From positions 62,001 through 126,000 of the forward strand of contig CAKZQS010000005.1 in NCBI GenBank assembly GCA_937141935.1: a stretch of 64,000 bases of DNA, written 5' to 3'. Made by a program: the position numbers and the translations under genes. This document shows, one piece after another, positions 30,519 through 39,546 of the stretch (its first letter is position 1; every line of letters begins with the position of its first letter). The notes beneath the pieces were generated by a model. That model saw nothing but the letters and a program-made list of their open reading frames with translations, did no database searches and was not told the DNA's origin. Source of the DNA: an uncultured Ectothiorhodospiraceae bacterium (GTDB lineage Bacteria > Pseudomonadota > Gammaproteobacteria > Nevskiales > Oceanococcaceae).

Positions 30519-31940
30519 CTAGTTCAGCGCCAGCACTTCCAGGCCCTTCGACAGATCGCCGGTGATGATCCAGCCGTTGTGGTAGATCGCCTCCCAGGTA
30601 TCGGTGGCATCGGCGTACTGGCTGACAATCGAGGGCAGCGTGGGGTTGGTGAAATCCAGCACCAGCGTGCCCGCGCCATAGGCGCCGATGGCCATCAGGT
30701 CGCGCCCCGCGTCGTTGGGAATCAGCCGGCCAAAATGCACCGTGCAGGACAGCGAGCCCCGGTTCACCGTCAGGTGCGAGGCCGGCGCGATCCAGCCCTG
30801 CAGCAGCGGCTGGGTCTCGCTGCTGACGTCGTAGAAGAACATCGCCCCGCTGGGGAAGGACACGCCGGCGGCCGGCGGCAGCCCCACGTGGGCCACGCAA
30901 CCGGGCGCCGCACCGCCGCCGGTTTCGTCACCCACGTAGAGGATCGTGCCGTCGCTGTTCAGCCCGGCGAAGTGGCTGAAGATCGCCGGCGACACGGCGG
31001 TGGATATCGTGCCCGGAATGCCGTGGTGCACCGGCAGGTTCACGATCATCTCCGGCTGGCGCGGGTCGGCGATATCCCAGAGCTGGGTGAACTCGACGCC
31101 GGCGCAGATGGCCCGGTATTTATCCTGCGCGGCGTCGATCCAGAAGCTGATGTCGTGGCAGCCCCAGCCGTTCAGGAAGGACTCGAGCTGCACCGGGTTA
31201 TCCGGGTCCGACAAATCCCAGATCTCGGTGTAGCCGTTGCCGCCGCCGGGCTGGTTGCCGCCGCCCAGCGAGCCCGCGTTGTACACAATCGGGGTGCCCG
31301 GGACGACCCCGACGTTGTGCTGATCCTGCTGCGGCTGCAGCGTGTACAGCGGCTTGGGCCGGCGCGGGTCGGTGATGTCGACCACCGGCAAGCCATCGCT
31401 TTCGGTCGCGAAGACGGCGAGCAGCCGGCCGTCCGGGTAGGCGATGGTTTCGGCCCCGCGCAGGCGGTTGTTCAGCACCGCGCCCAGAAAGCGCGGCTCG
31501 GCCGGGTTCGAGATGTCGACAATCGTGCCCTCGTCGCCGAAGCCGGACAGAATCGCCAGGCTGCCAAAGACCTCCAGGCCGCCGGACTTGCGCACCTCGC
31601 TCGGCGAGCCGGCCAGAAACTCCAGGCCGAAGTCGCTGGCCGCGGTGGCCGGCCGCGGCGGCGGCGCCCAGAAGGGCGGCAGTTCGGCCACGGCGGGCGG
31701 ATGCGAGGCGGTGGCGAAACCAAAGGCCGGGTGTGGGGCCAGGCGGGGGTCGCGCCACAGTTCGGGGCCGGCCACGAAGGGCCCGACATCCACCAGCGCC
31801 GCACGCGCGGTGGCCGCCGTGCCACCGGCCTCGGCGGCCCGCCCGCCGTTGCAGGCGCTGAGCAGCAGCAGCGCGGCCAGCGGCCATAGCCGTGGGAGCG
31901 GTCGCGCAGCGCGGCCCATGAATTTGGTGCTTTCCATCAT
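30519..31940 (-). CDS. LVIVD-repeat lipoprotein
   Basis: Lipobox LLLLSAC; repeats GTIVDISNPAEPRFLG, LPVVDITDPRRPKPLYT, TEIWDLSDPDNPVQLE, TQLWDIADPRQPEMIV. Confidence 0.8.
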   Translation of the reverse strand: MMESTKFMGRAARPLPRLWPLAALLLLSACNGGRAAEAGGTAATARAALVDVGPFVAGPELWRDPRLAPHPAFGFATASHPPAVAELPPFWAPPPRPATAASDFGLEFLAGSPSEVRKSGGLEVFGSLAILSGFGDEGTIVDISNPAEPRFLGAVLNNRLRGAETIAYPDGRLLAVFATESDGLPVVDITDPRRPKPLYTLQPQQDQHNVGVVPGTPIVYNAGSLGGGNQPGGGNGYTEIWDLSDPDNPVQLESFLNGWGCHDISFWIDAAQDKYRAICAGVEFTQLWDIADPRQPEMIVNLPVHHGIPGTISTAVSPAIFSHFAGLNSDGTILYVGDETGGGAAPGCVAHVGLPPAAGVSFPSGAMFFYDVSSETQPLLQGWIAPASHLTVNRGSLSCTVHFGRLIPNDAGRDLMAIGAYGAGTLVLDFTNPTLPSIVSQYADATDTWEAIYHNGWIITGDLSKGLEVLALN

Positions 31941-32051
31941 GCGTCTGTCCTTGCCGCCACGGGCATCCTGCCGGCCGCTGAGGGCCTGTCAAAGTGCGAA
32001 CCTGGCGCCGGGCCGGCATGCGCGCCGCCCGGCCAGCAGGCCCGCCGAGTG

Positions 32052-34070
32052 TTAGGTCGAGGCCGCGCCCGGGCGTCGCGCTGCTGCCGCTGCCCACCGA
32101 CGCCGCGCCCCGGCCGCGACCGCCAGCAGGAACAGCAGCCCCAGCAGGTTCACCGCGCCGCCGCGACCGCTGGCGCGTTGCGGCTGGGGCTGGGGCAGCG
32201 GCACCGCGCGCGCGGGCGCCTGCACCACCGGCATCGTCTGTTCCGGCGCGGGCAGCGTCACGCTGTAGACATCCACGGCCTCGCGGGTGATATCCGCGGA
32301 GGTGCCCCAGTAGGTATAGCTGCCGTCGCTGTTCTCCTCGAAGGCGAAGATATGCGACACCCACTGCGTGCCGCCTTCGGGCACCCACCAGGCCGTTTCG
32401 CGCCACTCGAAGCTGCCGTCCTCGTGTTCGATGTAATCGACGACCTGCGTGCCCTGCGAATACCAGCCCATGAAGATGCGGTTCTGCCCGGGAATCTGCT
32501 GGAAGACATGCGCGGTGCAGAAGGTGCCGCCGGAAACCCGCGGGGTGGCGCGGTACACGGCCTTGGCACCGTCCGGCGTGCGCGCGTAGGCCGCGTCGGC
32601 CAGCTCCGCCAAGGCTTCGGCCGAGGCCGCTTCGCCGCCGCCGGGATAGCTGCGGAACAGCCGGTCCACCGCGTAGGCATGCACCCCGCCGTTGCCGTTG
32701 TCGTTACCGGCGTTGGTGGTCGGGGTCGGGCAGGTCGCGTCGGGTGGCAGGGCGCCGCCGCCGCGCTCGTCGCTGACCAGCAGGAACTTGCCCGAGTGGG
32801 TCAGCTCGGCCTCGTGCGAGATCGCGACATCCTCGGCCGGCGGGCGGCCGTTGTTGCCGGCGTGGTTGACGAAGCCGATCAGCTCGATGCCCTCGACGGT
32901 GGGCGCGCCGATCTCCAGCCAGCCGCCCATGGTCAGCGGCTGGCCGTTCTGGCCCAGCACGCAGTCCGTGACCAGCGCGCCGGTCGCAAAGGCGCCCAGC
33001 TCGTCCGAGGCGCTGGCGCGCACGCTGCAGGGCAGCGGCTCGCCGCGCACGGTGTCGTCGCTGTAGTCCTCCGGCGTGCCGTTGTCGTCAAAGGCCCCGG
33101 ACATATCCAGCAGCACGGTGCCGGTCAGGCTGGCGCAGGTCAGCCGGTCGTTGGGCTGCAGTTCCAGTTCGTGGCAGGCCCCGGCCGTGCCGCTGGCGTA
33201 GGTGCCGCGCACCCAGTCCGGGTCCGGCCGGTAGCGGTACACCTGCGGGCGGCAGCGCGCGCGCTTGGTGGCCAGGTCGGTGCCCTCGGGGAAATACATG
33301 CAGCTCGACAGGTCGACGATCTCAAAGCCGTCCAGGTCGGTTTGCTCGCTGCGGCTGGGGTCGCGCACATCCGGGCGGTTGGCGATCGACACGGTGTCGG
33401 AGGTCGAGGTGTAGGCGATATGCGGCCGCTGCGGGTCCACGTTGACGGTGTGCGCCTCGCCGATGTGGCTGGTCAGGTGGATCTCGACGGGGTTCTCCAG
33501 GTCGGTGATGTCCACGATCTCCAGCCCGCCCGGCGGCTGCTCGAATCCGGCGGCGGCCAGGGCCACCAGCGGCCCCTGGTCGTGGCAACGGCCCGGGGCG
33601 TCGGTCGCGTCCAGCAGCAGCTGCGGCCGCGCGCGGCTGGCCAGCCCGCGCCAGTCGGTGTTGAAGAGCACATCGCCCTTGGGCGTGACCTCGACGTCGT
33701 GCTGCAGCGCCAGCGCGGCGGAGGGGTCCGTGATGCAGGCCGCGGAACCGTGCGCGGACACGAAGGAGGGGTCGAGCTCGCCGTCGACGGTCAGCCGGTA
33801 AATGACCTGGCCGCCCTCGTTGGGCCCGATCGCCAGCGTGCCGGCGGCCATGTAGTAGTCGCCGTCGACGCGGAAATAATCCAGGTCGGAGTGCGGGTTG
33901 GCGCTGTTGAGCGAGGTGAAGACCTCCCACACCGCGCCCTCACCGCCGGAGATGGTGGTGCTGGCGGTCGGCGCGTTGACCACACCCAGCTCGCCGGGTC
34001 CGTGATCCGCGGACGCGACGCCGCTGGCGAGCAGCGCCAGCAAGAGCGCGATCGGGTGTGGTGCAGGCAT
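32052..34070 (-). CDS. LVIVD-like exported protein with GlyGly-CTERM-like tail
   Basis: Signal peptide MPAPHPIALLLALLASGVASA; GGLEIVDITDLENPVEIHLTSHIGEAHTVNVD; C-terminus SGRGGAVNLLGLLFLLAVAAGARRR. Confidence 0.78.
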   Translation of the reverse strand: MPAPHPIALLLALLASGVASADHGPGELGVVNAPTASTTISGGEGAVWEVFTSLNSANPHSDLDYFRVDGDYYMAAGTLAIGPNEGGQVIYRLTVDGELDPSFVSAHGSAACITDPSAALALQHDVEVTPKGDVLFNTDWRGLASRARPQLLLDATDAPGRCHDQGPLVALAAAGFEQPPGGLEIVDITDLENPVEIHLTSHIGEAHTVNVDPQRPHIAYTSTSDTVSIANRPDVRDPSRSEQTDLDGFEIVDLSSCMYFPEGTDLATKRARCRPQVYRYRPDPDWVRGTYASGTAGACHELELQPNDRLTCASLTGTVLLDMSGAFDDNGTPEDYSDDTVRGEPLPCSVRASASDELGAFATGALVTDCVLGQNGQPLTMGGWLEIGAPTVEGIELIGFVNHAGNNGRPPAEDVAISHEAELTHSGKFLLVSDERGGGALPPDATCPTPTTNAGNDNGNGGVHAYAVDRLFRSYPGGGEAASAEALAELADAAYARTPDGAKAVYRATPRVSGGTFCTAHVFQQIPGQNRIFMGWYSQGTQVVDYIEHEDGSFEWRETAWWVPEGGTQWVSHIFAFEENSDGSYTYWGTSADITREAVDVYSVTLPAPEQTMPVVQAPARAVPLPQPQPQRASGRGGAVNLLGLLFLLAVAAGARRRWAAAAARRPGAAST

Positions 34071-34189
34071 TGTGTTCTCTCTCCAGGCCAGTCTCTGGCA
34101 GCCCGCGGGCGGCAAGCAGCGCGCGCGGACAACATCCCCAAGTTCTTGCAATATTTCAGACTCGCCACGGTGAAGCAAATTTCGAGCCT

Positions 34190-35767
34190 GTTTTGACCAG
34201 CCTCCGCGGCCCGGCCAGGGCCAAGCCCCCGCCGCCAGCGCCCCTGCGGCAGACGCGCGGCCGGCGCCGCGTCTGCCGCCAGCCCCGGGCTGCCACCTGG
34301 CCCGGCGCGGCCGGGCAAGTCGCCGCGCTGCTGCTGGCCGGGGCACCGGGCAGCGTGCAGGCGCACGGCTTTGGCCAGCTGTACACGCTGCCGGTGCCGG
34401 TGTGGCTGTACCTCTATGGCTCCGCGGCCTCGCTGGCACTGTCCTTCGCCATCATCGGGCTGGTGGTCACGCAGCAGCACCTGCGCACCGAGGCCCAGCG
34501 CCGGCCCATCGACCACACCCGCGGCGCCCGGCTGATCCAGCATCGCCGCACGCTGGCGCTGCTGCGCGCGCTGGGGCTGCTGGCGCTGGGGCTGTGCATC
34601 GTCGCGGGCTTCTGGGGCAGCAGCGACCCCTATCGCAACCTGGCGATGACGCTGTTCTGGATCCTGTTCGTGCTGGGCTATGCCTATGCCACCGCGCTCA
34701 CAGGCAACTCCTATGCGCTGCTCAACCCCTGGCGCACCCTGTGCGACGGCCTGGCCCGCGCCCGGCCCGCGGGGCTGGCGGCGCGCCTGCCGGCGCGCCG
34801 GCCGTGGCGCTATGGCTACTGGCCGGCGGTGGGGCTGTATCTGGGCTTTGTCTGGTTCGAGCTCTTCGGCGGCGGCCGACCCGCGGACCTGGCCGCCGCG
34901 CTGCTGGGCTATACGCTGCTGAACATCGCCGGCGCGGCGCTCTGGGGGCGCCGCGACTGGTTTCGCCATGCCGAGTTCTTCAGCGTGATGTTCACGCTGA
35001 TCGGGCGGATGGCCCCGCTGACCCGGCGCACGGACCGCCCCGGCCTGGCGCTGGCCTGGCGCCCACCGCTGCTGGGGCTGCTGCGGCCGCCGGCGGCGCA
35101 ATGGAGCCTGCTGGTCTTCGTGCTCTGCATGCTGGCCGCCACGGCCTTCGACGGCATCAAGTCCACGCTGCCCTATGTGCGGCTCTACTGGGAGGGCCTG
35201 GCCGGCCTGCTCGCGCCCTGGCTGCCGGACAACGCCGTGGCCCGCACCCGCCTGCTGCGCGAGCTGTACCCCTATTGGCAAAGCCTGATGCTGCTGCTGG
35301 CGCCCGCCCTGTACCTGGCCGTATACCTGCTGTTCATCCAGCTCACACGCTGGGTCACGCGCAGCCGCATGGGCCTGGGTGAGATGGCGCTGCGCTTTGC
35401 GCTGACGCTGGTGCCGATCGCCTTTGTGTACAGCGTGAGCCACTACTTCACGCTGATCGTCACCCAGGGCGCGCAGATCTTCAGCCTGCTCTCGGACCCG
35501 CTGGGGCGCGGCTGGGACCTGTTCGGCACGGCGGCCTACAAGCCGCGCTGGCTGCCCGACCCGGGCGCCGTCTGGCACATCCAGGTCGGCCTGATCCTGC
35601 TGGGGCACATCGCCAGCGTGTACCTCGCCCACCTGGAGGCGCTGCGCATATTCGGCAGCCAGCGCCGCGCCGCGCTGAGCCAGTTGCCGATGCTGCTGCT
35701 GATGGTGGCGCTGACCACTGCCGGCCTGTGGATCCTGTCGCTGCCCATCAGCCCGCGCGCCGGCTGA
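34190..35767 (+). CDS. Multispanning membrane protein resembling proteins annotated as fenitrothion hydrolase FdpB
   Basis: AHGFGQLYTLPVPVWLYLYGSAASLALSFAIIGLVV plus many TM segments to the stop at 35767; the start codon could not be assigned (open frame from 34058). Confidence 0.65.
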   Translation, partial: VLTSLRGPARAKPPPPAPLRQTRGRRRVCRQPRAATWPGAAGQVAALLLAGAPGSVQAHGFGQLYTLPVPVWLYLYGSAASLALSFAIIGLVVTQQHLRTEAQRRPIDHTRGARLIQHRRTLALLRALGLLALGLCIVAGFWGSSDPYRNLAMTLFWILFVLGYAYATALTGNSYALLNPWRTLCDGLARARPAGLAARLPARRPWRYGYWPAVGLYLGFVWFELFGGGRPADLAAALLGYTLLNIAGAALWGRRDWFRHAEFFSVMFTLIGRMAPLTRRTDRPGLALAWRPPLLGLLRPPAAQWSLLVFVLCMLAATAFDGIKSTLPYVRLYWEGLAGLLAPWLPDNAVARTRLLRELYPYWQSLMLLLAPALYLAVYLLFIQLTRWVTRSRMGLGEMALRFALTLVPIAFVYSVSHYFTLIVTQGAQIFSLLSDPLGRGWDLFGTAAYKPRWLPDPGAVWHIQVGLILLGHIASVYLAHLEALRIFGSQRRAALSQLPMLLLMVALTTAGLWILSLPISPRAG

Positions 35768-35779
35768 GGCGGCCTGGCT

Positions 35780-37279
35780 TCAGGCCGCCTGCGCGGAGCT
35801 GGCGCCCGGCGCCGCAGGTGCAGCAGTGGGCGTCTGCCAGCGCAGGCTGCGCCCGGTGGCGATGTACCAGGCGGAAATCACCGGGCTGGCCAGGTTGAAG
35901 ATGCAAAAGGGCAGGTAGGCCCAGGTGGCCACGCCCAGCGTGGCGGCCATGAAGGCGCCGCAGGTGTTCCAGGGCACCAGCACCGAGGTCACGGTGCCGA
36001 AGTCCTCGCTGGTGCGCGACAGCGTTTCCGGGCGCAGCCCGCGGCGCTGGACCTCCTCGGCGTACATGCGCGAGGACACCACCAGCGACACGTATTGGTC
36101 CCCGGCCACCACATTGCCCAGCAGGGCGGTGGCGCCCACGCCGTAGAGGATCGACTGCTTCTTGCGGAACCAGCCCAGCACCGCCGCCAGCAGCCGCGCC
36201 ATACAGCCGGAGCGCTCCATCATGCCGCCAAAAAACATCGCCGCGATGATCAGCCACAGCGTCGTCAGCATGCTCTCCATGCCGCCGCGCGACAGCAGAT
36301 CATCGGCCACCTCGCTGCCAGTCTGCGCGGTGTAGCCGGTGGCCGCCGCGGCCCAGTAGTCCTTCAGCGCGCCGGGCAGGCCCGCCTCGCCGGCGCCCTG
36401 CAGCAGCACGCCGAACACGGCACCGATCAGCACCGAGGCCAGGATGGCCACCAGCGCCGGCACGCGGGCGTAGGCCATCGCGAACAGCGCGATGAAGGGC
36501 AGCAGCAGCCACAGTGAGATCGCGTAGTTCGACTGCAGGGCCTGCGTCAACGCGGCCAGGCCATCGGCATCCGCCTGCCCCGCCCCGAGCACGCTGGCGC
36601 CGGTGAAGAACACGATGGCCACGCCCAGCGCCGGCACCGTGGTCCACAGCAGGTAGCGCACATGGCGGAACAGCGGCGTGCCGGCCAGCGCGGCCGCAAG
36701 GTTGGTGGTGTCCGACAGCGGCGAGAGCTTGTCGCCGAAATACACCCCGGAGATGATCGCCCCGGCCGTCATTGGCAGCGACAGCTCGGAGGCCACCGCC
36801 ACGCCCATCAGCGCGATGCCCACCGTGCCGGCCGTGGTCCAGGAACTGCCGACGACCACCGCCACCACCGCGCTGATCAGCAGCGTGGCGAGGTAGAAAT
36901 AGGCCGGGTCCAGCACCTGGCTGCCGTAGACGATCAGCGTCGGGATGATGCCGGCGGCCATCCACACGCCGATCAGCGAGCCGATGGCGAGCAGAATCAT
37001 CATCGGCATCGCCGCGCGCGCCATCGTTTGCGCCACGGCGGTTTCCAGCTGGGCCCAGCGCACGCCGCCGGCCACCCCGACGGCGGCGGCAGCACAGCCG
37101 GCCAGGATCAGGCAGAGCTGTACCGGCCCGCCTATCGCGCCATCGCCGAACAGCCACAGCGCGGCAACCAGCAGCATGACCAGCAGGCCAATGGGCGCCA
37201 GCGCCCAGCCCAGGCTCAGCGCGGGAAGACTCGCGGCGTCGGCCGGCGTGGCCTCGGGCGCTTGGGGCAGGACGGACAT
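35780..37279 (-). CDS. nhaC: Na+/H+ antiporter NhaC family
   Basis: GSSWTTAGTVGIALMGVAVASELSLPMTAGAIISGVYFGDKLSPLSDTTNLAAALAGTPLFRHVRY. Confidence 0.92.
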   Translation of the reverse strand: MSVLPQAPEATPADAASLPALSLGWALAPIGLLVMLLVAALWLFGDGAIGGPVQLCLILAGCAAAAVGVAGGVRWAQLETAVAQTMARAAMPMMILLAIGSLIGVWMAAGIIPTLIVYGSQVLDPAYFYLATLLISAVVAVVVGSSWTTAGTVGIALMGVAVASELSLPMTAGAIISGVYFGDKLSPLSDTTNLAAALAGTPLFRHVRYLLWTTVPALGVAIVFFTGASVLGAGQADADGLAALTQALQSNYAISLWLLLPFIALFAMAYARVPALVAILASVLIGAVFGVLLQGAGEAGLPGALKDYWAAAATGYTAQTGSEVADDLLSRGGMESMLTTLWLIIAAMFFGGMMERSGCMARLLAAVLGWFRKKQSILYGVGATALLGNVVAGDQYVSLVVSSRMYAEEVQRRGLRPETLSRTSEDFGTVTSVLVPWNTCGAFMAATLGVATWAYLPFCIFNLASPVISAWYIATGRSLRWQTPTAAPAAPGASSAQAA

Positions 37280-37286
37280 GGCGGGC

Positions 37287-39410
37287 TCAGCCGCGTGCGG
37301 CCGCGGCCCGGCGCCGCGCCAGCGCGCCCAGCAGCAGGAGCAACAGGCCGGTGCCGCCGACCGCGCCGCCACGGGCCGGGTCGGCGTTCAATCGCGAGGC
37401 GCTGGGGGCGGGGGGCTGGCTTGCGCGGCTTGCCGGCAGCGCCGGCAGCGCGCGGTGCAGCAGCGCGCCGTTCAGGGCGTTGGCAAACACGATGTAGCCG
37501 GTGTCGAGCACGCCGTAGCCGTTCAGGCCAAAACCGATGTTGGGGTCGCTGTTGTCCGGTGTGGGCAAGAGCACGCCGATGATGCGCACGCGGCCCGCGC
37601 CCAGTGCAATCTCGCCCACGGAGGTCTGCCCCGCGCCGGACACCCCGGCGGTCGTGCCCCCGGCGGCCTCCCAGGCGCCCTGCTCCACCCGCCAGGCCGG
37701 CACGTTGGGGTCGCTGCCCTCGACGCGCAGGCCGATGGTGGCCGTCTCGGTGTTCAGCCAGGAGATCTCGCGGATGCCGGCGGCCAGCGGGTGGGCGCGG
37801 TCGTAGCTGACCTTGCCGCCGTTATCCAGCCGCACGCTGACGGCCTCGGCGCCGATCTGCGGCAGCAGCCCGGGCAGCAGCGCCAGCGCGGCATCGGTCA
37901 GCACCAGGTTGCCGCCGGCCCGCACGTAGGCCTCCAGAGCGCCCAGCGCCGCGGCGTCGCCGGCCAGCCCATCGGTGATCAGCACCAGCGAGTCCGGCAT
38001 GCCGGCGGCGATGTCCGCCACGGCACTGCGCGGCGCGGCCGTGAGCTGGCCGTCGAAGTGGGCTTCGAGGTCGCGGAAGAAATCGGCAGCGCTGACCTTC
38101 ACCCCGGTACGCACCGGGTCGGCAATGCGCGGGGCGTCATCGATGTGGACCACCCGCCCGGCGGCCAGGCGTGTCTCGTGCTCGATGACGGCCTGCTCGA
38201 GCATGCCGGCCAGGATGCCGCGCACCGTGTCGCGGTAGTACTGCATGACCTCGGGCCGCGCGGTCAGCGAGTTGACGCCGGGCGAGAGCAAGAAGTTGTA
38301 GAGCTCAATCGTGGACAGCGAGGCCGCGCCGCCGCCCTCGATCTGCGAAATCCAGTCGCCCAGGAAGCCCGTGCCCGAGGAGGTCGATTCCGAGGCGATG
38401 CTGCCGAACTCGGAAGAAGCCGTCAGCACGGTGGGCGCCACACCGCCGGTGACGGTGTTGATCAGGTCGCTGACCACGCTGCCCTCCAGGGCCGCGCGCA
38501 CGGCGTCGTGCACGGCCTCGCCCTGGTAGCGCTGGTTCAGCGCCTGCGCTAGGTCGAACTGACCCGAGCTGAGCATCACCCAGGCCGCCGCGTCGGTGAC
38601 CTCGCCGTGGATGTCGACGGCGACCTGGATGTCACCGGTGGCGGCCAGCTCGCGCACGAAATCCACGAAGGCGATGGACTCGGGCTCGCTGATCGGGCCG
38701 GAGGGGTGCGAGATCCCGCGCCAGGGCGCCTGCCGGTTCAGGTCGGTGCCCAGGCCCAGGTCCGAGGCGCCGGACACCGGGCCCGCACCATTCTGGCGCA
38801 CCCAGAAGTAGGCCCCGCCCCCGGTTTGCACATGGTCGTGGTCGCCGGCCGTCCAGCCGTCGGGGTTGATGAAGGTCTGAATCAGGCGCACGCGGTCCAG
38901 CAGCGCCGCGCGCTCGGGGTCGGCGCCGATGACCAGGTCCTCGACATAGCGCACCGCGCCCTCGCGGCCGCCCGGCTCATTGCCGTGCACCGACTGGTTG
39001 ACCAGCACGATCTTGCGCTCGGCCAGCGGGATCGGCGAATCCGGCGCGGTGACCTCGATGACGTGCAGCGGCAGGCCATCGGCCGAGCCCTGGCCGAACT
39101 CGCGGAAGGTGATCCAGTCCGGGTAGGCGGCGGCCAGGGCCTGCATGCCCAGCACCATCTCCCGGTGGGTCAGCCCGCCGATCGAATTCAGCGGCTCGGC
39201 GAACACCCGCCCGCCACACAGCGCCACCGGCACCGGGGGCGCGCAGACCGGCCCGGCGGCCAGGGCCGCGGGCGCCGGCCCCAGCAGCAGACCCAGCAGC
39301 AGGCCCGCCGGAGCCGCCACGCGGCCCGTCGCAAGCCGCAGGGAATGCCGCGCGGCGGGCCGACGGGCGGCCGTGGGCGCCCGCAAGGCGCGTCGTAGCG
39401 TTGTGATCAT
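37287..39410 (-). CDS. M14-family zinc carboxypeptidase with GlyGly-CTERM-like tail
   Basis: NQSVHGNEPGGREGAVRYVEDL zinc-site region and FINPDGW; C-terminus DPARGGAVGGTGLLLLLLGALARRR. Possible upstream ATG at 39425. Confidence 0.82.
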   Translation of the reverse strand: MITTLRRALRAPTAARRPAARHSLRLATGRVAAPAGLLLGLLLGPAPAALAAGPVCAPPVPVALCGGRVFAEPLNSIGGLTHREMVLGMQALAAAYPDWITFREFGQGSADGLPLHVIEVTAPDSPIPLAERKIVLVNQSVHGNEPGGREGAVRYVEDLVIGADPERAALLDRVRLIQTFINPDGWTAGDHDHVQTGGGAYFWVRQNGAGPVSGASDLGLGTDLNRQAPWRGISHPSGPISEPESIAFVDFVRELAATGDIQVAVDIHGEVTDAAAWVMLSSGQFDLAQALNQRYQGEAVHDAVRAALEGSVVSDLINTVTGGVAPTVLTASSEFGSIASESTSSGTGFLGDWISQIEGGGAASLSTIELYNFLLSPGVNSLTARPEVMQYYRDTVRGILAGMLEQAVIEHETRLAAGRVVHIDDAPRIADPVRTGVKVSAADFFRDLEAHFDGQLTAAPRSAVADIAAGMPDSLVLITDGLAGDAAALGALEAYVRAGGNLVLTDAALALLPGLLPQIGAEAVSVRLDNGGKVSYDRAHPLAAGIREISWLNTETATIGLRVEGSDPNVPAWRVEQGAWEAAGGTTAGVSGAGQTSVGEIALGAGRVRIIGVLLPTPDNSDPNIGFGLNGYGVLDTGYIVFANALNGALLHRALPALPASRASQPPAPSASRLNADPARGGAVGGTGLLLLLLGALARRRAAAARG

Positions 39411-39493
39411 GACCGTCCCTGTCATCCGTCAATGCCGCCCGGAAACCAGCCGGGGGCGAGGGTGCGAAAGCCGTGGCGCCACACGAACCCCGG

Positions 39494-39524
39494 CCGCGAC
39501 CGCGACCGCGACCGCGACCGCGAC
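39494..39524. repeat. Hexanucleotide microsatellite (CCGCGA)5
   Basis: ccgcgaccgcgaccgcgaccgcgaccgcgac read directly. Confidence 0.95.
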
Positions 39525-39546
39525 AGGGGCCCGCGCGACGACCGGC

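Noticed and set aside
32049-34196. 715-aa plus-strand ORF antisense to the LVIVD-like gene
   Set aside because: Shadow ORF; the minus strand has signal peptide, coherent repeats and a GlyGly-CTERM tail.
39494-39524. Possible CRISPR or phage-like repeat
   Set aside because: Only a 6-bp tandem repeat without spacers.
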